Of a stretch of 64,000 nt of DNA, positions 49,362 through 57,324 are shown one piece after another (position 1 is the stretch's first letter; every line of letters starts with the position of its first letter). This DNA comes from PALSA-911 sp963839645. GTDB taxonomy: Bacteria > Pseudomonadota > Alphaproteobacteria > Acetobacterales > Acetobacteraceae. Below the pieces are notes generated by a model. It did not search any database, had not been told where the DNA came from, and saw only the letters and a program-made list of their open reading frames with translations. The stretch lies in assembly GCA_963839645.1 (NCBI GenBank), contig CAWIVZ010000001.1, positions 930,001-994,000 of the forward strand. Direction: 5' to 3'. The translations under genes were made by a program, and so were the position numbers.

Positions 49362-50030
49362 TCAGCCGAGGGCGCGCAGGGCTTGGAGCGTCACCTCGGG
49401 TTCCGGACGGGTGGTATAGTCCGGGTCGGCTTCCACGGCGCGGACGATGCCGGCGCGGTCCAGCACGAAGCGGGCGGGGACCGGCAGGCGCCAGAGATCG
49501 TTGCCGTTGTACTTGACCAGATCGACGCCGATCTTCTTGTAGACCTCGATCAGGTCGGGGGGCAGCTGCATGCCGATGCCGAAGGTTTCAGCAACGCGGT
49601 TGTCGGCATCGTGGAGGATGTTGAAATCCAGTTTCAGCTTGGTTTTCAGGTCGGCCAGAAACACCGGCAATTGCGGCGAGATGACGACCAGGCCAGCGCC
49701 GTGGGAGCGGATGGCGGGCAATACTGCATTCAAAGCATACAGCTCTGATCTACAGTACGGTCACCATTGACCACGGAAGTAGGAAACCACCAGCGGGCCG
49801 TCGGCGAGCAGAGCGGCCGAGGCGATGGGCGCGCCGTCCTGGTTCGGCAGGGTGAATGCAGGGGCGGGCTGGCCGATGGCCGGCATGCGGGTGCGGAAAT
49901 CCGATTGCTGCTGGTCGCGGGTGACGCGATGCATGACCGCGAGCAGGTCGGGTGGGATGCGGCCGGGCTTGGTCCCGTCCCCCTCCGCGCCGCGCCGGAT
50001 CGTGGCGAGTTCTTCGGCGAGCGTTGGCAT
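49362..50030 (-). CDS. peroxiredoxin-like AhpC/TSA protein with in-frame TGA, putative selenoprotein
   Basis: Thioredoxin-fold peroxiredoxin-like protein of 222 residues if the TGA at 49761-49763 is read through. Residues 1-89 end GPLVVSYFRGQW; then TGA (position 90); then PYCRSELYALNAVLPAI and on to LQALRALG. Relatives have RGxWCPYCxxELRAL, so TGA replaces the first Cys of a CxxC site, giving UxxC if decoded as selenocysteine. Both sides lie in one frame with no other stop. The codons just after TGA (TGT AGA TCA .. TAT GCT TTG AAT GCA GTA) are rare in this genome and form a hairpin. TGA is a normal stop in other genes here. Selenocysteine is inferred; sel genes are not in the window. Confidence 0.82.
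49722..49763 (-). promoter_or_regulatory. SECIS-like hairpin directly after the in-frame TGA
   Basis: Counting the U of UGA as 1: pairs 7-13 with 36-42 (7 bp, one G-U), internal loop 14-15/35, pairs 16-22 with 28-34 (7 bp, one G-U), apical loop 23-27 UGUAU. Bacterial SECIS elements sit just here, within the reading frame, with a G-U in the apical loop. Fold worked out by hand. Confidence 0.7.
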
Positions 50031-50107
50031 TTTGGCTCCTTCGGTTGGTGGTGGAGAAGCCAGCCTAGCGCATCGTGACGGTCTTTACCGAGGTTCGGGT
50101 GACGATA

Positions 50108-50138
50108 GGGCGAGGAAGATGGTGGGTTGCACCCACCC
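50108..50138. repeat. 31-bp dispersed repeat, copy B
   Basis: Direct-orientation partner of 49270-49300, with two mismatches (gatggtgggttgcaccc here). It continues into cctacggggtgcgg.. and a gcccgtagggt arm, so it can form a wider hairpin. Confidence 0.75.
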
Positions 50139-50193
50139 TACGGGGTGCGGGGCATACCCGCAGCCCGTAGGGTCCGGTGCGGATCGGGGAGGG

Positions 50194-52327
50194 TTAGCCG
50201 CCGATCTCGATTACCGCGTCCACGGCGAAGGCACCCTGGCCTTCGGGCATGACGAAGACCGGGTTGAGGTCGATGGACTGGACGGCGGGACCCGATTGGG
50301 CGGCGAAGACCGACAGGCGGGCGAGCATGGCGGCGAGGGCCTTCACGTCCGCCGGCTGGCGGCCGCGGGCGCCGAGCAGCAGGGGGGCGCCCTTGATCGA
50401 ACGGATCATCTGCTCGGCCACATCCTCGCCGAACGGGCAGCGGCGGAACACCACGTCCTTGAGGATTTCGACGAAGATGCCGCCGAGGCCGAACATGGCC
50501 ATCGGGCCGAACACCGGGTCGCGGTGGATGCCGAGGATGCACTCGACGCCGCCCTTGAGCTGCTTGGCGACCAGCACGCCCTCGATCCTGGCGTTCGGGG
50601 CGGCGGCTTTGGCGCGTTCCAGCAGCAGGGCGAAGCCTTCGCGGACGGCGGCGGCATCGGCGATATCCAGCAGAACGCCGCCGATTTCGGACTTATGCAG
50701 GATGTCCGGCGAGAGGATCTTCATTACCACCGGGAAGCCGAAGCCCTCGGCCATCGCGACGGCCGTCTCGGCGGTGTCGCACGGCGCCTCCGGGGCGGAT
50801 TGGATGCCGGCTTCGGCCAACAGGCGCTTGGCCTCGGCTTCGGTGGGGGTTGCGGCCGGCAGGGCGACCTGCGGAACCGGCGGCGGGGCGGCGGGTTGCG
50901 GCGCGGCGAAGGCGGCGCCGTAGCGGCCCATGGCGTCGATGGCGACCACGGCGCGGGTCGGGTCCTCATGCACGACCCAGCCATCGGCTTCCAGCTCGTC
51001 GCGACCAGCCTGCGGGGTGATGACGGAGAGGACATAGAGCCGGTCCGGATGGGCGGCCATGACGGGGTTCAACTGCTCGCGGATCGCCGGCCAGCGCTTG
51101 GACGAAGCGGTCATGGAGAAGAAGCCAAGCACCGAGGCATATCCGCCGTCGCGGACCATCGGATTCGGTGAAGGTGTTGACCAGGGTGATGTCGTTGGTG
51201 ACCTGCGCGGTGGCATCCACCGGGTTGCGCGGGGCGCAGAAGGGGATGAGGGCCCGCAGTTTGTCCTGGGCGGCTTGCGGCATTTCCGGCATGTCGAGGC
51301 CGAGGCTCTCGGCCACGTCGCTGATCAGCACGCCGGCGCCACCGGAGACGGTGATGACCCCTAAGGTATTGCGAACCGGATAGATTTTCCGGGTGGCGGT
51401 ATGGGCGATGTCCAGCATTTCCTCGGAATTGCGGGCGCGAAAGACGCCGAATTCGGCCATCACGGCTTCGGTAACGGCGTCGTCGCCGGCGATGGAGGCG
51501 GTGTGGGACTTCGCCGCCTTGCCGCCCAATTCGCTGCGGCCGACCTTCTGCATGACGATGGGCTTCTTGGCGGCTCGGCCGCGTCGAGCGCGGCGATCAG
51601 GCCGGGGGCCTCGCGGATGCCCTCGGCGTAGACGGCGATCACGTCGACTTCGGGGTTTTCCGCCAGCCAGCCGATGCACTCGCCGACCGTGACGTCGGCC
51701 TCATTGCCGGTCATGACGCAGAGCGAGGCGCCGATGCCGCGGTTGCGGGCCAGGGTATAGAGATGGGTGCCATAGGCGCCGGACTGGCTGGCGATGCCGA
51801 TGCGGCCAGGCACCGGCCAGCCGCTGTCGAACGAGGAGGAGAAGGTGGCGTAATACGCCGAGCCGTGCGTCGAACACGCCGAGGCAGTTCGGGCCGAGGA
51901 TGCGCATGCCGTAGCGGCGCGCGGCCTCGGCGACCATGCCGGCCTGGGCGCGCTCGCCGGCTTCGTCCATCTCGGCGAAACCGGCGGTGAACATGACGAC
52001 GCCTTTGACGCCGCGTTTGGCCGAGGTCCTCGACCGCCTGGGCGGCGATCTCGGCGGCGACGGCGACGATGGCGACGTCGGGCGACTTCCGGCAGGTCGG
52101 CGATCGAGGCGTAGGCCTTCAGCCCCTGGATTTCGGCGCGGTTCGGATTGACCGGATACAGCGCGCCCTGGAACCCCTGCGTTCTGCATGTAGGCGATCG
52201 GCCGGCCGCCGATGCGGGTGGCATCGCTGGACGCGCCGAGGACGGCGATCGAGCGGGGGGCGAGCAGCGGCGTCAGGCTCGCGAACCGGCCTTGGGTGGC
52301 AGGGGCGGCGGATGAAACGGTGGACAT
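50194..52327 (-). CDS. ADP-forming acyl-CoA synthetase (acetate-CoA ligase type), six frameshifts
   Basis: COG1042-type enzyme making acyl-CoA from acid, ATP and CoA. Order: CoA-binding domain (LLAPRSIAVLGASSDATRIGGRPI), ligase-CoA domain with the phospho-His in KSHTASIAGDDAV, then ATP-grasp (PVVMKILSPDILHKSEIGGV, SIDLNPVFVMPEG). Breaks: extra bases near 52182, 52090, 52022, 51865 and 51161, and a missing base near 51574. Net +4; corrected 709 aa, the family length. This is the most damaged gene of the window, so true decay cannot be excluded. Confidence 0.85.
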
Positions 52328-52511
52328 TGACTTGGATTTTCCTCTCGCGGCAGGGCGCGGGCCCTTGCCGGCCCGGTTTCCCGATCGGTTCTTCCGACCT
52401 GATTGCCTAGTTTGGTCCGGCCACGCGGTCCCGGCAAGCCGAGCGGCCCAGGTTACCTGGCCTGGACCCGCCGGCTACGACGCCAGGATTGGTGCGCCAA
52501 GGATGAGTGCG

Positions 52512-53817
52512 TCAGGATTGGGCGTCCGGCGACAGCACGATGCAGTTGGACTTGCGGCTCAGCTTCTCGCAGGCCTGCACCGCCGCCTCCCGCGACAGAC
52601 CGATCATCCGGGCGCGGGTACAGCGTGCCCTTCGGCTGGCGGACGCTGGAAACCGACGGGTGCGCCGCCGCGAGCGGATCACGCGCGTGGTCCTTCGCAG
52701 CCCCGAGGGCGGCATGGGCAAGGGTTTCACTGCCGAATGCGCCAACCTGGATGGCCCAGCGGCCGCCGGATGTCGTGGCGCTGCGGCGCATCGGCACCGG
52801 CTCGGCGGCCTGCGCGGAGGCGATCAGGTGAAAGCGCGACGGCTTCGGGGCTGGGGGCACATACAGCGCCACCTGTTCAGCCGGCGGCGGGACGGGGAGC
52901 GAGCGCGACGGCGCAGCCATCGCCACCTGCTCGAACCGGGCTGGCGCGGGGGCCGGCTCGGGCGTCCGTGCGGGCTCGGGCGCGGGTGGCGGTTCGGGCA
53001 GCTGGGCGACCTGCACCGGTCCGGGGGCGGACGCGGGAACGCTGCCCTGGCGAGCGCTGCCGGCGGTATCGCCGCGATAGGCGAAGGCGCTGATATCCAC
53101 CGGGGGCGCGCCGCGGCGGCCATAGCGGGTACCGGCCGGAATGTAGGTCGGCAGCGCGTTCATGGCGTACTGCTCGGCCGGGGAACGCCGGCGAGGGCTG
53201 GCGTCGGCCAGGCGCGGACCGATCGCGGCGACGTATTTGCGCGTCTCGTCCGGCAGCCCGCGATTGTTGCTCAGATAATCGTCCAGCCGCGTCGGGCCGG
53301 CGTTATAGGCCGCGAGAAAGCCAGGCGAGCCGTAAATGTCATACATCTCGCGCAGATAGGCGGTGCCGGCCATGATGTTTTCATGCGGGTCGAACGGGTC
53401 CGGCCCGAGGTTGTGGCGCTCGCGCAACTCGTCATAGGTCGCGGGCATCACCTGCATCAGGCCCATGGCCCCGGCGCTGGAGGTGATCAGGCGGCCGTTG
53501 CGATACAGCGAACCGCCGGATTCCTGGCGCATGACCGCCCGGATCCAGGAGTCCGGTACATCGAACCGCTTGGAGGCTTCGCGGATATAGGGGCCCCAGG
53601 GATCGCTCGGCGGGCCGGGCGGGGTGTAGTCGCCCCGTGCGCGGGAGGCATAGTCGGAGGCCTCCTTATTGGCGCCGACCTGCGGGCCGCTGGCGCAGGC
53701 CGACAGCAGAGCCAGAACCGCGACGCAGCCGAAGGCGCGCAGCCATGCGGTGCGTGGGACGAAGGCTCTGCCGGGGACAACGATTTTGCCAGCGGGGGAG
53801 CGGGAAAACAGCATCAT
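52512..53817 (-). CDS. lytic transglycosylase lipoprotein with SPOR-like domain, frameshifted
   Basis: Peptidoglycan-cleaving enzyme. ATG 53817 has GGAGG 10 bases upstream. Lipobox LLSAC (about residue 41), then the SLT domain: AVMRQESGGSLYRNGRLITSSAGAMGLMQVMPATYDEL with catalytic Glu, and YNAGPTRLDDYL. A Pro/Ala linker leads to a SPOR-like end (WAIQVGAFGSETLAHAAL). One extra base at about 52617 breaks it; removing it gives GTLYRARMIGLSREAAVQAC and the end VLSPDAQS. Corrected 434 aa. Confidence 0.88.
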
Positions 53818-54116
53818 CCGCAGATAGCCTCCGTCATAGCGCGGCCTGAAATCGGCCATGGGAAAAGGTCGTTCCACGCCGGCCCAGAGGGCCGTCGCTC
53901 AGGTAGGAAGTCAGCAATAGGCTCTAACCCATTATCCGATACCGATGTTGTCGGCAATATGTTATCGGCGCGGAAGATAGCGTAAAGTTCATAAAGTGCC
54001 GGGCCGTGGCCTTCGCGCCACCCTCGTCAGCCTTCTGCCCGCCGGGGGCGTTATCCGGAAGCATGGCCATGGCATCCGGAGCGGGCCACGGCGAACAGGA
54101 GAGCGACGCGAGGCTC

Positions 54117-54563
54117 ATGAACGGGTTCATCTGGCAATACACGGCATTCTGCCGGGCTCACCGGACCACCGGTTCGGCAATTCTGCTTGCCCTGGTTCTG
54201 GGTGTGAGCGCTTGCGGGGCCAATAATCCCGTCCCTGACGTCAAGGCCGGGCCGGCCCCGGAAGCTGTGGTGCTACACGGCACGATCCTGGCGATGCGGC
54301 CGGTAGAGCCGGATCTGGGGACGGCCGGCGCGACCGTCCTGAGCGACCTGAAGCGAGCGGCGAGCGCCAACCCACCCGCTGCCGGCGCCGGCGTGAGTGT
54401 TCAGGACAACAAGGAACAGGGGCCGGCGATGGATTTCGTCGTCCGTGAAACGGGTGGCGCCACGATCGCGGTGGTGCAGGCCAACACCCAGCATTTCCGG
54501 GTTGGGGATCAGGTGGCGATCGTGCGCGGCGATCGGACCCGCCTGTCCCGGCCCGGCGCCTGA
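54117..54563 (+). CDS. putative lipoprotein related to SlyB-type C-terminal domains
   Basis: 148 aa from ATG 54117. Signal peptide with lipobox LGVSAC (Cys at about 34). The mature part VVLHGTILAMRPVEPDL.. and TIAVVQANTQHFRVGDQVAIVRGDRTRLSRPGA resembles the beta domain of SlyB-like outer-membrane lipoproteins, but the glycine-zipper helix that normally lies between is replaced by a short Ala/Pro linker. Role unknown. Confidence 0.65.
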   Translation: MNGFIWQYTAFCRAHRTTGSAILLALVLGVSACGANNPVPDVKAGPAPEAVVLHGTILAMRPVEPDLGTAGATVLSDLKRAASANPPAAGAGVSVQDNKEQGPAMDFVVRETGGATIAVVQANTQHFRVGDQVAIVRGDRTRLSRPGA

Positions 54564-55006
54564 TGCGGGAATGACGACCCGGACGCCGCCAATCCCTATC
54601 CGCCCGCTGTCCAAATCGGTGCGGCATGGCGTTGCCCTGGCCGGCCAGGAACGGGCGCGCCGACACATTGCGGCCGTGGCTCGACGCATGCTGGTGCGCC
54701 ACCCCCGTTATGCCGCTGCCGGCATCCGTTGCGCCCGACGCTGTCGCGCCAGCAGGCCAAACCGTGACTGCGGAGCGCCATGGCAGGAAAGGTTGGTATC
54801 GGGGGTGGTATCGAAACCAACAGCTCCGTGGGACGCGCGCGAAAATTCGTCAGAAGGGCCATTGCCAGCCCATAGCCGCAGGTTCAAGATCTGGCGGCTG
54901 AGGCGGGATCAGCAAGAACTCCTCTGACTTCCATGAACCTACATCTGCAATTTTATCGTCGCATTGGCGTCACGGAGGATTTCCCCGTGACGCCGACTGC
55001 GAACTC
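54564..55006. other. 443-base stretch without a recognisable gene
   Basis: Open frames on both strands lack any known motif. The + strand carries no terminator-like hairpin that I trust. Near 54945-54995 lies ggcgtcacgg/ccgtgacgcc, an inverted pair that could end transcription from the minus-strand gene at 55007. Confidence 0.5.
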
Positions 55007-55291
55007 TCAGCCGTTACTACCCTCCGAAGGGTATCCGGAAGAGAACTGGCCTTCGCCAGCCGAGGGGCCGAGTAGCGCAGTGGTTTGGTGCCGCCAGCCC
55101 GGAGACGCCAGCGTCGGCATTTGGTTCGCTTCGTTACGACCCGACTGCATTGTCACGGTCATTGCCGAGGCTTTAGCAGTCGCGGCGGGATGCCCCGATG
55201 CGGCGGTGCTGCTCGGGTAGCGACTGCCTTGGGCCACGGAGACGCTGCTGGAGAGTGCCAGCAACAATCCTGCCACCAGGATACAATTCAT
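55007..55291 (-). CDS. small secreted protein, unknown
   Basis: 94 aa. Clear signal peptide MNCILVAGLLLALSSSVSVAQG, then a Ser/Ala/Gly-rich chain with no family motif. GAGGG lies about 10 bases before the ATG. A + strand open frame overlaps it (54933-55220) but has no signal or ribosome site, so the minus frame is preferred. A direct-repeat operator-like element lies 160 bases upstream. Confidence 0.5.
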   Translation of the reverse strand: MNCILVAGLLLALSSSVSVAQGSRYPSSTAASGHPAATAKASAMTVTMQSGRNEANQMPTLASPGWRHQTTALLGPSAGEGQFSSGYPSEGSNG

Positions 55292-55450
55292 TTTCAGACC
55301 CTCTCGGTTGTTGATCGGCGAACCAATTCGTCGATCGTTCCAGAAGGCGTTTGCCGGGATGACATTTGAGGCGGCAACGCCTCCTGCTCATCTTGTCCAA
55401 CTCGATCGAGACATCGTTCTCGCTGTCCCGCACTACAAGATACCGAACAA

Positions 55451-55480
55451 ATTACAATTCTGTACAGATTACAATTCTGT
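55451..55480. promoter_or_regulatory. 13-bp perfect direct repeat, operator-like
   Basis: attacaattctgt at 55451-55463 and again at 55468-55480, 17 bp apart, with the palindrome tctgtacaga between. A/T-rich against a G/C-rich background. Spacing of 1.6 helix turns and repeat form suit a response-regulator dimer. It lies upstream of the small secreted gene on the minus strand. Confidence 0.5.
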
Positions 55481-55572
55481 GAGGCCCAAGGCGCGCCCAC
55501 AAACGCTGCACGATACGCATGATGAATGTCGCTGCTGCGATCGTAGCGACGGGCGCACACGCTTGGGTAGGC

Positions 55573-56301
55573 TCAGAACCGGACGGTCAGGCTCGTCAGC
55601 CAGGCTGGGGAAGCAGCCAGCAGCGCGGTCTCCAGTGAGCGATCGAAGCCTGTCAGGATCAGCGCGGCAACGGCAAGGGCGCCGGCGCCCAGAATACGTT
55701 CGCCCATCCGTCCGGTGCGCGACAACCGGCCGCGCCAGACCACCAGCGCCTCATGCGAGAGCAGGCCAATCAGAATCATCGGCACCGTGGTGCCCAGTCC
55801 GAACGCGACCATGACAGCGATGACACCGGGCAGATCGCGGCCTTGCGCCGCAAGGAGCGAGGCCGCGCCAAGCGTCGGCCCAACACAGGGAGCCCATACC
55901 GCTCCAAGCAGCAAACCGAGCAAGAACTGCCCGCCGACGCTGTCCGGCGAAATCCGCTCCATCAGCGTGTTGCCGGCATTGGCAAGCGGGCCAGCGGCGA
56001 GCGCGAAGCGCTGGTGCAAGGCGCCACTAAGCAGGACGATCCCGAAGACCCCGAGCAGCGTCGCGAAGACAACGCGAAAAACGCCACTGTCGAGGCCGAT
56101 CGAAAAGCCGATCATGGCGACGAACAGACCGACCCCGACAAATGACAGGAGCAGACCACCCGCCAGGGCGAAAAGGCCCCCGCGGCGTTTGGCCGTCGCG
56201 GCCCCCAGCACCAGCGGCAGCAGCGGCAGCACGCAGGGGGAAAGCAGCGAGACCATCCCGGCGAGAAAACCAAATCCCAAGCCTACGGGCGATAGGCCCA
56301 T
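55573..56301 (-). CDS. CcdA/DsbD-type cytochrome c biogenesis membrane protein
   Basis: 242 aa, six predicted helices. Two helix Cys in the expected places: LLSPCVLPLLPLVLG near residue 23 and VWAPCVGPTLGAASLLA near residue 137. It carries electrons from cytoplasmic thioredoxin to periplasmic thiol proteins. The thioredoxin-like gene lies 18 bases upstream, so the two form a periplasmic thiol-reducing pair. Confidence 0.9.
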   Translation of the reverse strand: MGLSPVGLGFGFLAGMVSLLSPCVLPLLPLVLGAATAKRRGGLFALAGGLLLSFVGVGLFVAMIGFSIGLDSGVFRVVFATLLGVFGIVLLSGALHQRFALAAGPLANAGNTLMERISPDSVGGQFLLGLLLGAVWAPCVGPTLGAASLLAAQGRDLPGVIAVMVAFGLGTTVPMILIGLLSHEALVVWRGRLSRTGRMGERILGAGALAVAALILTGFDRSLETALLAASPAWLTSLTVRF

Positions 56302-56319
56302 GCCGCCACCATACCTCGC

Positions 56320-56757
56320 CTATTGATAGGCCTTCAAAAGCAATGCCCTGATCGCATCGCGATCGGTGTCGCCGACGAGGCGGCCCTTCTCGGTGGTGCC
56401 GTGAAACACGATGAGGGTGCTCTGCGTCTGCGCGCCCACGGCGCGCACGAAATCCTTCTGGGTATCGAAGTCGATCCGGTAGAGCGCCAGGTCGCGGAAT
56501 TCGGGGGCGTCGAGCAACTGGTCAAGCACTGGGCGTTGCACCGCGCAGGTCGCGCACCAGCTTGCCGAGATATAGACCAGGATCGGCTTGCCTTCATGCT
56601 GCGCCGCGGCGAAGGCCGCAGGAGTGAAAGACATGTCCGCCGCCGCCCACGCGACACCGCCTGAAGCGTTCCAGGGGAGATTCCAAAAGGAAGTGGGGAC
56701 GCCGGAGACAAGGCCGGCCGCGAGCAGAGCGGTGCCGAAGAATCGGGTATGACGCAT
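56320..56757 (-). CDS. periplasmic thioredoxin-like protein
   Basis: 145 aa from ATG 56757 with a signal peptide (MRHTRFFGTALLAAGLVSG..). Thioredoxin fold with redox site SASWCATCAVQRP near residue 72 and the cis-Pro region replaced by TQSTLIVF: the usual Pro before the strand is a Ser-Thr here, as in DsbD C-terminal-like and thioredoxin_7 proteins. Likely reduced by the adjacent CcdA-like protein. Confidence 0.87.
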   Translation of the reverse strand: MRHTRFFGTALLAAGLVSGVPTSFWNLPWNASGGVAWAAADMSFTPAAFAAAQHEGKPILVYISASWCATCAVQRPVLDQLLDAPEFRDLALYRIDFDTQKDFVRAVGAQTQSTLIVFHGTTEKGRLVGDTDRDAIRALLLKAYQ

Positions 56758-56867
56758 CTGCACCTCCCAGGCATCGCCCGATCTCAAGTGTCGTCCATGA
56801 TCCGGCGTTTAGGGCCGATCATCGGCCTCGGCGCTATGGCCGAGGCGTTCCGCGTAGCCGGAAAAGC

Positions 56868-56898
56868 AACTCCACGGAGGCAATGCCTCCGTGGAGTT
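56868..56898 (-). terminator. intrinsic terminator of the small lipoprotein gene
   Basis: Perfect 15-bp arms aactccacggaggca and tgcctccgtggagtt around one base, followed on the minus strand by gcttttcc. It separates the lipoprotein gene from the thioredoxin gene. Confidence 0.8.
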
Positions 56899-56911
56899 CA
56901 AGCGGCTGCCT

Positions 56912-57115
56912 TCAGTTGCCGCAGCCTTCCGTCGAATATCCAGCCTGCGCCTGGCTCGTCCCCGGCTTCAATTGTGAAGCATCGCACGCCGAGGGTGCCA
57001 TGGGCTTGTTCGGCAGCGAGGCTGCGGGGGGCGGTGCCGGATTACACGCGGCCAACGCCAGGATCATTCCGCCGGCCATTACCAGCGGCAGCTTGGTGGT
57101 GATAAAACGTTTCAT
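56912..57115 (-). CDS. small lipoprotein, unknown
   Basis: 67 aa from ATG 57115 with a strong ribosome site (GAAGGAGG). Lipobox LALAAC gives a lipid-modified Cys24, then a Pro-rich stretch and CDASQLKPGTSQAQAGYSTEGCGN with two further Cys that could form a disulphide. No family recognised. An FNR/FixK-like box lies 81 bases upstream and a terminator follows, so it looks like a single-gene unit near the redox pair. Confidence 0.75.
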   Translation of the reverse strand: MKRFITTKLPLVMAGGMILALAACNPAPPPAASLPNKPMAPSACDASQLKPGTSQAQAGYSTEGCGN

Positions 57116-57195
57116 GCAATCCTCCTTCGACTTTTCGACTTAGCGGAACAGCCCGCTAATTGCGCGAATTAGCGCACACGCGGGCATCCTGGTAA

Positions 57196-57209
57196 TTGAT
57201 CTAAATCAG
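57196..57209. promoter_or_regulatory. FNR/FixK-type box
   Basis: ttgat-ctaa-atcag fits the consensus TTGAT-N4-ATCAA at 9 of 10 positions. It lies between the end of the ETF-quinone oxidoreductase gene and the start of the small lipoprotein gene, and so would control the latter. Low-oxygen control is inferred. Confidence 0.5.
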
Positions 57210-57324
57210 AAATGTCACTGACCGGTCACAAGCATGCGACCGTGGATTGCGTGGCTCCAGCGGATCGGCGCGGGTTAAAATTGATGAACCAGCGCGAGGC
57301 AATCGGATCGGCGGATCCGCTCGA

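Noticed and set aside
49361..49763. Treating the two halves of the peroxiredoxin-like gene as separate genes or a plain nonsense pseudogene
   Set aside because: Both halves are in one frame, the stop falls on the redox Cys, a hairpin follows, and a diverged second copy has the same TGA. A pseudogene remains possible but explains fewer facts.
54596..54901. Short genes on both strands between the lipoprotein and the small secreted protein
   Set aside because: No motif, no signal peptide, no convincing ribosome site.
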